Source: a virus
Virus record (IMG/VR): IMGVR_UViG_3300035698_002204
Location: 1-27,967 of that record
Direction: 5' to 3' (one strand)
DNA length: 27,967 bases
Below, piece by piece: positions 9,701 through 15,606 of this stretch. The notes below the pieces were generated by a model. The model was not told where the DNA came from. It did no database searches and saw nothing but the letters and a program-made list of their open reading frames with translations. How positions within the stretch are numbered: the stretch's first letter is position 1; each line of letters begins with the position of its first letter. Both the position numbers and the translations under genes were made by a program.

Positions 9701-12700
9701 GATCGGTTGCGCCGGGCTTGTCGACGGGCTCGGTCGCGCCCTTCACCGCACTGAACATGTCGCCCTGGTCCATGCTGTCGCCGAACAGGCCGCCATCCAT
9801 GGGTTTCTGGTCGGCCTTTGGTTTCAGCGGCGCATCGGCAGCGTTCTGCGTCGCGCCGCGAACATCGCGCTCGGTGCCGGGGATAACCTCTTGCGGCTTG
9901 CCATCTGCACCGGAGTCGGTTGCGGGGGCGGTCGGGTCGGTCTCGACGGTCAGGTCTGGCTCGTTCTGCCTGCCGCCTTCGCCAGCGTCCGTGCCAGTGT
10001 CGCCTTGGTCTTCAGCCTCTTCGCGTCGCGTGGGCTGGCGGCCTTCTTCGCGGCCTGGCCCAGCCGCTTCGCTGCTTTCAAATGGGTCTGTCGGGAGATT
10101 TTCACTGCGCTCACCTATGTCAAAAGGAATGTCATCGGCTTCATGCCCGACGCCAGCATCGCCATCGTTCTCGATGGCCTCGATCGCTGCGCGCTCCATG
10201 GCATTATCCATGATCTCGCCCTGCGAGACAAGTTCGGCGGCGCGCGCGATGTCCAAAGCCGCCCAGTTCGGCAGTGTTGTACCGCTTGCGGTCAGGAATT
10301 CGTCAAGCGCAATCATGAAATCAGCGCCGTGCGCCTCCAGTACCGCGCGTTCTTCAGGCGTGCTGAACCGGTCAAGCAGGTGGTCCTGATCGGCCTGACC
10401 GTCAAGCTTCTGCTGCTCGGCAATATCGGATTCCCTGACCTGCTTGTCACCGCTCGCGTCAGCCCTGATTGCATCAAGCAGTTCGCGGATCGTTGATGTC
10501 GCCAGGCCATCACCCCACGGCGTGTCGCGCAGATAGCCGTTTTCCACCGCCCATTCGCGCGCCTCGTCCAGCGTCATGCCGCCGCTGGTGCGCACAAGAC
10601 GCCCGCCCGGACCAAAATGCTTGTCCAGGTCCATTGCGGCCAGTTCGCCACCATGGTCCCGGATACCCCCGGCACGGGTCAGTGCTTCGATCAGGCCAAC
10701 GGGCTTCTTTGATTTGCCGACCCGCTGAAACTTGCCGGATCTGGTGTAGATCAACCCGCCATCCTTCACCGTCTCCTGAAGCAATCCGGCAGCGGTTTTG
10801 ACGTTTGTGCCAATGGCCTTGGCAACCTTGTCGATTGCCAGTGACTTGCCGGATTTCAGGTGTTCTTTGTACCTGTGTTCAACAAGGGCCTTGATGGCTC
10901 CCTGTCTGTCAGGAACACCCATATTGGTCGAAGCATGTTCTCCAAATACTGCGTCGTATTCCTCGGCCAGGGCATCGTCATCCAGCGACTGAAGCTGCGA
11001 CGGCTCGTCTGGCGCGCGCTTTCCCCCATCTAGTGCAGCGTCTGGTTGAGACGTTGCGCCTCTTCCACCGTCTGTTCCCCCTTCATCACCGTCCCCACGT
11101 ACAACAACTCCATCTCCACCGCCTGTTGTGCGTACTGGAACCCGATCCGCTGGTCCGCGCTCTGCGCCTGCTGTATTGCCACCTTGATCGCCTTGCGAAC
11201 CTCCCACATCGCCATCAGCTGCGGGTGCTTCAGTGCCTTCAGCATTGCCGGCCTCCTTTGTGGTGTCGCCCTTGAGCCAGGTCTTGAATTCATCCATCGA
11301 CATGCGGGTTACGTTGCCGATGCGATCCACGCCCTTGCCGTCGCTGAAGGCGTAGACATACAGGCCAAGCGCCTTGGATTGGTCGTCCTCGCCCAGAATG
11401 ACCTTGTGTTCGTCGAATTTTCCGGACTTCAGGTCCATCTGATCGACGATGAACACAACATCACTTTCGGGATTATCCCCGATATACACATCCACCTGGT
11501 CGCCATCGGCACCCGTGGTGCGCTTCACGTAGCCGTAGTGGGCAGGCATCTCGACTTCCCACGTCTCGCCATCAGAATCCTTGCCGGTGCGCATCGACCC
11601 CTTCGGGTTCTCAATGGCGATATCAAGCCCCTGCATCCTGACATGCGACTTCTTGTAGTTGCCTGCGGCCTTCTGGCCGTCCGTAGGTGCCGTCTCGACG
11701 TGCTGTGCCGCCGTTTCAAGGTCCTCGGCGGTGACAACCTGCTTGGGCTCGTCCCTGCGCCCTGCGAGTTCGGCAGCGGCCCTGCCTTCACGGTCGGCAA
11801 GGGCTTCGTCCGGCGACATCTGCACAACCTGTGTTCCGGGACGCTGAAACGCCTCCATCACACCGCTTGCCTCGCCGGATGTGGTCAGCGTTTCACGTAA
11901 AACATTGCCCTGTTCATCCTGCTGGCGCACGATGGTGTCGCCATTGGCCGGCTTTCCGGTGCCCGAACCGGTGATGATACCGACAATCTCCTGCATGGGC
12001 CTGCCATTGTCCCTTGCCTCGGTTGCGATATCTGCAACCTCCTGGCTCTCGGCAACGAGAATACCGCCGCGACCGTCGAAGTCTTCAATCGCCACACCTG
12101 CTCCGGTAGCCTCGTTGAGTTTGCCGGCCTTTTTCACCTGCTCGACGGTGGCGCGCGGCATGTAGACGCCGGAGCGTTCATTTTCAGGGTCCTGCATGTC
12201 CCTGGTCTGGGCAATGATGTCGGAGGATGGTTCGCGCGTTGGAGCCTCGATACCGGCCTCCATGGCGGATTGCACCTCGTGGGCGAATTCTTCATCGCTC
12301 ATCGAGGTGATTTCGTCGCGGCTGTACCCCTGCTCCTGAAGGATGGCTTCAGCCTGCTGGCGGCGTGCGGTCTCGGTGCGCTTGTCCACCTCGACCGGAC
12401 TGCCGGGCAACGCCCTGCCGGCAACCCTATTCACCGGCTGCTGATCCCCCTTGGCATCAACATTGACGCTCCGCTCTATGCGCCTGCGTTCGGCATCCTG
12501 TTTGCCTGCGCGATCGATGTCGCCGGACTGGGACCTGTTGTATCCGGCATCAACGGCCTCTGCGCCAGTCGAGAACGCCATGCTGCCAAAGAACCCGGCG
12601 GCCGCGGCGTTGATCATCTTGTCGGCCAGCGTTACCAGATCCACGTCCTTGCCGGTGCCGGTCTTGGCGATGGTCTCCTGCAACCCTTCCTGCAGGGACT

Positions 12701-13838
12701 CCGTAAGGGCCTCCTTGCCGCCGGTGCGAACAATGCTCATGAGGCGTCTGGCTATGGTCTTTTGCAGTTCCCGCTTGGCGTTGCCGGTAAACTTGGCGGC
12801 GATCTCGCTGGGGACCACCGTGTCCAGCATGGACATCGCGCCACCGCCGACAATGGAAAGCTGCGACCGCAATTTCCGGTCGTCATCCCCCATACCTTCT
12901 TCAACCAGCGCTTCACGCATGGACCCGACATTCAGGATGTTGGATGCAGTGAAGGCTCCCACGCCTGCGCCTATCTTGCCGCCCCATTTGCCCATGACGC
13001 GCTTGCCCATGGCGCTGCCGGTAACGCCCCCCAGTACAGGCAGCAACATGGAGCCTGCGCCCTGCCCCGCCATGGTCTGCGCGTAATCGACAAAATCCTG
13101 CCAACTGCCGATTTTCTGCAACTTGTCGACACGATCCGGCGCGATACCGGACCCGGCTTTCTTCTCAAGCTTTTCGAGGTCGTGCGCGCCGATTTCCATC
13201 AACTCGACATTATCGACATCGTCGGACAGGTCCGCGAATGTCCGCAAGGTCTCCTTGGCAAGCCGGATGTTCTGCGAGCCGGCGCTGCGGAGAAACGAAT
13301 TGGTGAAATCCCCGTAATCCTTGACACCATCGCCTCCGGCAGCCTTTGCCTTGGCCACCTCCCCTTCCACCCATTTCTGATTTTCAGCGATGCGTCTGCC
13401 GACTTTGGACCCGCCTCGCCCACCAAGCGCCTTCGATATGCGTTCGTCGTCAATCGGAACAGGGTCGCCGCTGAGCGCCCCGGTTTCGTCGCGCGGCACC
13501 TGCCAGATGGAGCCATCCGACCAGCGGGCATACTCCTTGCCGTCGATCATCTTCCATGCCTTGGTGTCGGGATGGTTGCGAATATCAGGGGTTTCCGGCT
13601 GGCCCGATGGCGTCAGGGCTGATGTAGGCTTGCCGTTGGCGTCGAACGTCTGGGGCTTGGGTGATGCCGGATCAGCCGGCTTGGCATCCCCCGGAGTAAG
13701 CCCGATGCGACCATAGAAGTCGTTGCGGTCCATGTCGGAATAGAACTTCTTGTGCAGACCGTCTGCAAGCTGCTGGTCGGAAAGGTCCTGGTACTGCGGA
13801 TACTTCTCGCGAACCTGCTGTATCGTGATGCCAGCCAT
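708..13838 (-). CDS. Giant polyvalent (DarB-like) multi-enzyme virion protein, 4,376 aa
   Basis: This single uninterrupted frame encodes a protein of roughly 0.48 MDa. Domains in order: a short N-terminal helical module (1-45); a Gly/Ala-rich hydrophobic region (about 255-310, again near 407-425) like those of ejection proteins; an inorganic-pyrophosphatase-like domain (about 725-850, Asp778/780/783 in a DGDxxD motif); an N6-adenine methyltransferase (motif I EPTAGNG near 1505, catalytic NPPF 1567-1570); a Strawberry-notch-type SF2 helicase (GxGKG with Lys1895, DESH 2052-2055, GRxxR near 2457); a phosphoribosyltransferase (DD 3126-3127 in VIVDDVTVMGGT); a zincin-like metallopeptidase (HETIH 3329-3333, possible third ligand in the EExxAE stretch 3388-3393); and a long helical C-terminal part resembling LPD38. 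Polyvalent proteins of this type, including P1 DarB, are packaged in the virion and injected to protect phage DNA and act on host targets. The ATG overlaps the previous stop (TAATG), so translation is coupled. Individual activities are inferred from motifs. Confidence 0.93.
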   Translation of the reverse strand: MAGITIQQVREKYPQYQDLSDQQLADGLHKKFYSDMDRNDFYGRIGLTPGDAKPADPASPKPQTFDANGKPTSALTPSGQPETPDIRNHPDTKAWKMIDGKEYARWSDGSIWQVPRDETGALSGDPVPIDDERISKALGGRGGSKVGRRIAENQKWVEGEVAKAKAAGGDGVKDYGDFTNSFLRSAGSQNIRLAKETLRTFADLSDDVDNVELMEIGAHDLEKLEKKAGSGIAPDRVDKLQKIGSWQDFVDYAQTMAGQGAGSMLLPVLGGVTGSAMGKRVMGKWGGKIGAGVGAFTASNILNVGSMREALVEEGMGDDDRKLRSQLSIVGGGAMSMLDTVVPSEIAAKFTGNAKRELQKTIARRLMSIVRTGGKEALTESLQEGLQETIAKTGTGKDVDLVTLADKMINAAAAGFFGSMAFSTGAEAVDAGYNRSQSGDIDRAGKQDAERRRIERSVNVDAKGDQQPVNRVAGRALPGSPVEVDKRTETARRQQAEAILQEQGYSRDEITSMSDEEFAHEVQSAMEAGIEAPTREPSSDIIAQTRDMQDPENERSGVYMPRATVEQVKKAGKLNEATGAGVAIEDFDGRGGILVAESQEVADIATEARDNGRPMQEIVGIITGSGTGKPANGDTIVRQQDEQGNVLRETLTTSGEASGVMEAFQRPGTQVVQMSPDEALADREGRAAAELAGRRDEPKQVVTAEDLETAAQHVETAPTDGQKAAGNYKKSHVRMQGLDIAIENPKGSMRTGKDSDGETWEVEMPAHYGYVKRTTGADGDQVDVYIGDNPESDVVFIVDQMDLKSGKFDEHKVILGEDDQSKALGLYVYAFSDGKGVDRIGNVTRMSMDEFKTWLKGDTTKEAGNAEGTEAPAADGDVGGSQGDQGGNTAGAERGPADRVPVRTTGGGDGVVVRGDGDEGGTDGGRGATSQPDAALDGGKRAPDEPSQLQSLDDDALAEEYDAVFGEHASTNMGVPDRQGAIKALVEHRYKEHLKSGKSLAIDKVAKAIGTNVKTAAGLLQETVKDGGLIYTRSGKFQRVGKSKKPVGLIEALTRAGGIRDHGGELAAMDLDKHFGPGGRLVRTSGGMTLDEAREWAVENGYLRDTPWGDGLATSTIRELLDAIRADASGDKQVRESDIAEQQKLDGQADQDHLLDRFSTPEERAVLEAHGADFMIALDEFLTASGTTLPNWAALDIARAAELVSQGEIMDNAMERAAIEAIENDGDAGVGHEADDIPFDIGERSENLPTDPFESSEAAGPGREEGRQPTRREEAEDQGDTGTDAGEGGRQNEPDLTVETDPTAPATDSGADGKPQEVIPGTERDVRGATQNAADAPLKPKADQKPMDGGLFGDSMDQGDMFSAVKGATEPVDKPGATDPDPLIEAFRERLMDQDGGFKTITEARKFAKEQGFPVESGTAFAKELEEKIELALVQVARDIIDMGSKRGRDAGITYDRLVSLYQRQPKLGVRTSKSMADQAYSTPVPLAYLAQHLAGIGPATKVYEPTAGNGALVTAATPGNVTANEISDIRAGQLREQGFKVTQNLLPGPQPGIVRANGAADVVIMNPPFGAVKDDKGRSQEFTADDLTTTAIDHAIALNALEAMPDNGRAVMIVGGINNKIKNVTERGNAYNVKQKREFYRRLYSRYNVVDHFTVDGSLYERQGAGWPVDVIVIDGRGKSDMKLPAAQVPQEFFDWQNLKEKIGGQAEVSGLADDSARKPSESQPELDSGGPRDSEGDGRRGDAVEQPADGSASELRLDRPGRKPADLRKLQSGPTLSDKMATRQRGQRDGTDQPRPDRGNDVKPQVSYTAASNQTSLNTLIPSNMQSAAAKALMAVEGAHGSVDAFVADQLQYDQGSLNEAFGAEQIDAIALAITNAAKGKAFIIGDQTGIGKGRVVAGMLRWARLNDMAPIFVTEKPNLYGDMIRDLNDIGMPELLGRPVNAVMTNPSTSVPLDDDALDWFNEAEDIKERNADAPAGEREKVPSRRGRFLTSGGPAVLDRQLSDIEANGLGDVDIIFTTYDQMNTIRGGETNRRRFIQSIAPRAFVVLDESHNAFGTSSEGWGPGKTKEGVPKAPDRATFVRQTVAASKGTMFSSATYAKRPDGMDLYARTDLGDAVEDIKNLGPTIARGGVPMQQIVASMLADAGQYVRRERSYEGISYDMETSPVDAGAYAEFVTSLQNIVHAEEQLKDSDAWESWVDQHTKDVGGGMAMDSATGNVGVTSTNFTSLMHNIVSQMLLSLKADVAADRAIASIKAGEKPVLTVGNTMGAFINTYVLENGLSPGDAIDLSFADVVENYLDRTRRITVKLGDEKLHYVMPESAMPGSVQRYYEDARAAIRKIPRVPISPIDHVKHRLVEAGYKVGEITGRTSSIDYSGGTPTFEIRPPREIKPAGRRSTVNQFNSGDIDVLILNRAGSTGLSLHTSAKFKDQTPRRMIIIQAEGNIDTHVQMLGRINRTGQVNLPAYTQLVADIPAEARPAAVLAKKMASLSANTTASRKSALSSDAVDFLNKYGDKVVSHVLSENPQWAMTMRLEGALEEDFARKATGKLVMLAPAEQQKFLDAVQETYTELIEQLDKTGQNDLEAKFVDLNAETLDASTMKEPEGPSPFAQAVNLERVEIDAQGLAMSPDELAEALKEAMPDVTGDTPTGVLASAERGKRARLSSLRNEWIEKHQAWVTSEVKDRKKEDAKAKMRTEGDQIASRWNEIVSIAQPGGYIQLTMKDGTEIPAVVVDVFRKGRAKSPLALSGWRLKLAVPHNARDITIPFSAVLTPANPTADQDGMLIEPASRLDSPTSVIEAFKHASTTGRQQRYMMTGNIVAGFEMAPGQIMNFSDINGAVRQGILMPQSFKESEFLAGQPVRFKTADQVIQLMSAVGQAEVASTDKMVTVSRSGSEYEIELPKGRATGGRYFLQASVRDAANDDFATVGNRMRWRGSRGQAARILDAMIDHSAVFETRSDQDKAVEIIGQKKEAPLSMASRDAQATPRKSGFPVDMPAVALLPGLGNLTKHAEYQSAKAGDVEASARLIMDLLDDSHADQARAAFGPDVVYAPVLAEEASGHNEIPTATATWLAERAGGAVTYDMVQANKAFHTGARPMERLLARPVFDGPVEPGRKYVIVDDVTVMGGTLSEMANHIIAGGGEVAGVVTLVSRSRSGVGSAANAQIRKIEGRFGNVVREEFGVEPSALNADEAAHILNYRDADALRDYVTKAKGERERRLLQKGIQPLTASPRTQSSEPTGRSVFSSRAGFGQNPFRFAIQPERAQAIIGEIEDIANRVLGRHKKRISLETGEISGGYGQYDPGMELIRVSLNAKMDPRSIIRHETIHVLRQHGIISRPEWIVLSRMAQGVWMDKYAIEDRYRKAYSQSIDITREQMDELLLEEAVAEAFADYWLTRDAPTNRIGHIFRRLLEILEQTANYLHGQGFTSSRQILERIEQGGMATRESDPRGRGYRLAAKQQQASRQGGAPDTSNHAILAAKERLTSRDTLEASARRYMARISGRVGDATRLARRKFQDRFIEVQRMQQSLAGPEGVDEFQDVYLAESLYPGKTGHRNEALNDDFIEPLVRKIVSHNLDLESVDEFLYARHAPERNRVIAERNPNLPEAGSGITDKEADEIIEEYKAKGKLDALEDIAKDVDEILANTRRDLLRDGLISQEMHDAWRVMYQHYVPLRGWEADEHKLKTADRPQIGRKFDIRGKEAQHAYGRTTQADSPLSYVLMQAQQAIIRGEKNRVLKTFLRLVQRFEDPTLWEINRRTAQKYKVDNPAARFDPDAPPWLVRERWVVEREADDVVSVKIGGEPTYIKVHDPLIAKAMKGLDEVALTSVIKLLHGVNRYLSYMNTALNPPFTISNFLRDFQTAQINLSQTEIKGIHKNVTRDIIKAGRGVWGGLNNRKNTDWEKYYHEFKAAGGKIGWLSLYDVDQHKRELGSAIKRLNGGKTEAVLEVGRVIKKSIENANMTVENAVRLSTYVNARKAGVSRAKAASLARELTVNFNRRGEWGATANALYLFYNAGIQGSVRMLQAMKHPKVQKIVLAIAASSFMLDLYNRMVGGDDDDDANNYDKIPFWIKERNLIFMYPDGSGNYSMIPLPWGYNLFHVIGQQTAAATFGPEDPVQSALNVGKTVINAFNPLGGSDDPTRMVMPTILDPVVDIYANRDWLGRSIMPENRYGQEKPDSQRYWNSVSVMSKRTAAFVNEVTGGNEVRPGWVDISPETMDYWIDTVFGGAGAFVARSSNALTKWWMGQPMETFEVPFARKVFGGKSERQDQQLYYELSNEVELVKREHDLFRQQGDTAEVRRIRKTPEYRMIPAVKKASNQLRQLRKQKRKVEASSLNDEVKKRRMELIAERMDKVMTQVRRRYNSLINPD
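8426..8725 (-). CDS. Candidate overprinted gene in the methyltransferase-helicase linker (99 aa)
   Basis: This frame lies wholly inside the giant gene, shifted +1. It begins with GTG preceded by AAGGAG at 7-base spacing. The product is acidic and largely helical (MDKQKYLDSL, then a TALENLLK helix, then a TAEAREIAKVMEDEGM helix), with no membrane segment, and has the mixed composition of a real protein. The giant protein is a Ser/Gly/Arg/Asp-rich linker here (about residues 1705-1805), between the methyltransferase and the helicase. That contrast suggests the +1 frame carries the main selection. No family is recognised. A chance frame is possible, but the ribosome site and composition make it less likely. 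Confidence 0.6.
   Translation of the reverse strand: MDKQKYLDSLTTALENLLKASPNWTAEAREIAKVMEDEGMLLSSPQMDQPQNFASTVLEENPLIYENSNLDQLLATRWPPGSADSAMELINHVLIAEMT
9950..10105 (-). CDS. Candidate overprinted gene, basic helical protein (51 aa)
   Basis: It starts at GTG (10105) with AGGTGA 5 bases upstream, a full match to the anti-Shine-Dalgarno core. The product is a strongly basic Ala/Lys/Arg helix (segments HLKAAKRLGQAAKKA and LARTLAKAAG) and would be a small nucleic-acid-binding or structural peptide. It lies in the +1 frame of the giant gene; there the giant protein is a Glu/Gly/Thr/Arg-rich linker (about residues 1246-1297) preceding the methyltransferase module. No homologue is recognised with certainty. 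The short length lowers confidence, but ribosome site, composition and the parallel with the two other linker frames support it. Confidence 0.55.
   Translation of the reverse strand: MKISRQTHLKAAKRLGQAAKKAASPRDAKRLKTKATLARTLAKAAGRTSQT
11030..11245 (-). CDS. Candidate overprinted gene in the linker after the InPase-like domain (71 aa)
   Basis: The ATG at 11245 is preceded by an AAAGGAGG sequence at 6-base spacing, among the strongest ribosome sites in the window. The product is helical and amphipathic, starts MLKALKHPQL, and contains QQAQSADQ and GEQTVEEAQRLNQ. It is in the +1 frame of the giant gene, which at this point encodes a Gly/Asp-rich linker (about residues 865-936) with runs such as GGGDG and GDGDEGG. 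The overprinted product has the ordinary protein composition while the linker does not. The function is unknown; an in-frame start 48 bases further upstream is possible but lacks this ribosome site. Confidence 0.65.
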   Translation of the reverse strand: MLKALKHPQLMAMWEVRKAIKVAIQQAQSADQRIGFQYAQQAVEMELLYVGTVMKGEQTVEEAQRLNQTLH

Positions 13839-14782
13839 TACCGGATACCCAGCGGATCGGCACCGGCATTGCCGGAAAGCCCCAATGGATCACCGGAGCC
13901 CTGCGGGGCTGCGGCACCCACCTTCTTGCGGAATTCTTGTTCATAGGCGGAGTACATCTCTTCAGCCGCCGCCTTGTCTTCCGGTGTGGCATATTCATCA
14001 ATGTTCGCGAAAATCTCCTTGCGCGCCTGAAGCAGGTGCTTGTGTGCCTCGATCTCCAGTTTGCGCGGATCGGCCTTTGCGCCCTGCCGGATGCGAGTTG
14101 CATTCTTGGCCGCCGTGTCAGCATTCTGCTGGCTGATGGCCAGCGTCTTGTCACGATAGGCAGCCGTGTTGTTCTCGCGGGTGTCTGCCTGATCAAGACG
14201 GCGATTGCCCTGCTGATCGGTGACATCTATGCGCCTGTCACCCTGATCGAGACGCCGATTGCCCTGCGCCTCAGTGACATCAATCCTGCGATCCCCCTGG
14301 TCAACCCGGCGGTCGCCCTGATCGAGTTTTCGGTTGCCTTGTGTTTCCAGAATACCGAGACGATCCTTGAGGAGATCGATGCGCTGGCCGGTCAGGTCTG
14401 ACCTCTGGCGGTCAGCCTCACTGCGCCGCGCGGTTTCAGCCTCCCGGTTGGCCAACTGGCCTTCTCGGTATTGAGCCAGGTCTGACGCCTTGCCGGTATT
14501 GACCAGCAGATCCATGATCTTCTGAAACCCCTTGTCGTCGCCATCAGGCGGTCGCGTGCCGGCCCGATAGGTATCCGAGCCATCTGCGGCTGCAGCCGAC
14601 AGTCCGGTCAGGAAGTTGCCCGGCGTTGATGACAGGGTTCGTCCGGCGGCACCCAGCGCGTCTGCGATTGCGCGCTGCTTCTGCGCGCCTGCGTCCGGGG
14701 ACTGCAACATCTGCATGAAACGGGCCTTGATGGCCTGCTGGGCCTCCGGCGTGTCGAACATCTGTGCGATCTGCTCGTACAT
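13838..14782 (-). CDS. Coiled-coil internal virion (ejection) protein candidate, 314 aa
   Basis: The protein is hydrophilic, rich in Q, R, D and A, and mainly helical. Residues 148-200 carry a repeated heptad/hendecad pattern (RRLDQGD, RRIDVT). The C-terminal region is Gly/Pro-rich, ending in LGIR. I chose the ATG at 14782 because AAGGAGA lies 6 bases upstream; a frame open further upstream has no such site. It follows the preceding gene by 10 bases, and its stop overlaps the start of the giant gene. Position between an internal-protein candidate and the giant protein suggests a partner in the ejected complex. The exact family is not recognised. Confidence 0.75.
   Translation of the reverse strand: MYEQIAQMFDTPEAQQAIKARFMQMLQSPDAGAQKQRAIADALGAAGRTLSSTPGNFLTGLSAAAADGSDTYRAGTRPPDGDDKGFQKIMDLLVNTGKASDLAQYREGQLANREAETARRSEADRQRSDLTGQRIDLLKDRLGILETQGNRKLDQGDRRVDQGDRRIDVTEAQGNRRLDQGDRRIDVTDQQGNRRLDQADTRENNTAAYRDKTLAISQQNADTAAKNATRIRQGAKADPRKLEIEAHKHLLQARKEIFANIDEYATPEDKAAAEEMYSAYEQEFRKKVGAAAPQGSGDPLGLSGNAGADPLGIR
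14183..14341 (-). repeat. 54-bp (18-residue) coiled-coil repeats
   Basis: This stretch encodes repeats of 18 residues built from a 7-residue and an 11-residue block: RRLDQGD followed by RRIDVTEAQGN and variants. A 7/11 mix is typical of a continuous coiled coil with altered handedness. The DNA copies are clearly similar. Confidence 0.8.
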
Positions 14783-14792
14783 GGTTGTCTCC

Positions 14793-15575
14793 TTAAACGA
14801 ACATCGAGGCGACACTCGCGGCGGCACCTATCCCCTGTGCGGCAGGAGATGCCCCTGGTGTTGTCGATGTCTGCGTCTTGGAATAAGGCGTTCCCGAAAG
14901 CGCGGAGATCAGCATCTGCAGTTTCTCCTGCGGGTCGCCCTGCTCGTCTGCGAACAACTGGTAGAGCCAGTCCTGCTCCTTCTGCGCTACAGCGTCCTCC
15001 TGTCCGCCGGCCGCGTTCTGGGCGTTGACGTAGCTAAGGGCGTTGTTCATCTGCTGGCCTTCGATGTCGGCCTCGGCCTGCAGCGCACGCAGGGCTTCGG
15101 TGAACCCGCTTGAGCGCAGTCCGGCAGACATCTTGCCGACCTCGGAACTCAGGTTCTTGCCGATTTCGGCTTCGTAAGCCCCTTGCCGAGCGTCGCCAAA
15201 TGCGCCACCGGCATGAAACGTGTTGTCCAGGTCCTCGCCCTGCATCTGGGCGCCACGCACCATGTCGGCGGTGGTCTTGTTGATGACCTCATCCGTGTGC
15301 GGGTTGAGGTACTTGGACAACTGGCTCATGTCGATGCCGGTAACCCCTGATGTCAGGGTCGACGGCTTGAAACTGTCGAGGTAATTGAACGATCCCATGG
15401 TGCGGTCGCCAAGCCCGGCGACACGATCACCGCCATAGCCCTGCCATGGGCTCGCCGCGATATCCTTGGCGAAGTCATAATTCGACTGACCGGCTTGCTC
15501 CATCCACTTGGGGATTTTGACGGTGCTGGTCGACTTGTTTTCGCTCGCGCCGAACAGCGTGTCGAGGAAACTCAT
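14793..15575 (-). CDS. Putative internal virion / DNA-ejection protein, 260 aa
   Basis: The N-terminus (MSFLDTLFG, then YDFAKDIAASPWQGYGG and RVAGLGDRT) follows a pattern common in short-tailed phage internal proteins. It continues with helical Q/A/E-rich segments (QAEADIEGQQMNNAL) and a C-terminal Gly/Ala-rich hydrophobic tail (GIGAAASVASMF). AGGGAG lies 7 bases before the ATG. It sits between the fibre genes and the coiled-coil and giant genes, a usual place for ejection proteins. The family link is inferred from sequence pattern and position. Confidence 0.75.
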   Translation of the reverse strand: MSFLDTLFGASENKSTSTVKIPKWMEQAGQSNYDFAKDIAASPWQGYGGDRVAGLGDRTMGSFNYLDSFKPSTLTSGVTGIDMSQLSKYLNPHTDEVINKTTADMVRGAQMQGEDLDNTFHAGGAFGDARQGAYEAEIGKNLSSEVGKMSAGLRSSGFTEALRALQAEADIEGQQMNNALSYVNAQNAAGGQEDAVAQKEQDWLYQLFADEQGDPQEKLQMLISALSGTPYSKTQTSTTPGASPAAQGIGAAASVASMFV

Positions 15576-15606
15576 ATCGTTTCTCCCTATGCAATGATGG
15601 TGAGGG

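Noticed and set aside
9820-9910. Another short +1 frame after the 51-residue one (26 codons from an ATG)
   Set aside because: It has no ribosome site and an Arg-rich, shadow-like composition.
9450-10496. Long plus-strand open frame (348 codons) opposite linker and helical regions
   Set aside because: It is an antisense shadow; composition is that of reversed GC-rich codons and no motif is visible.
11210-11245. Similarity between the start of the 71-residue product (MLKALKHPQ) and a C-terminal segment of the giant protein (MLQAMKHPK)
   Set aside because: The match is only nine residues and stops there; it is best treated as chance unless homologues show more.
12270-13622. Long open frame on the plus strand opposite the giant gene (450 codons)
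   Set aside because: It mirrors codon bias of a GC-rich gene on the other strand, has no ribosome site that stands out, and its translation has no recognisable domain.
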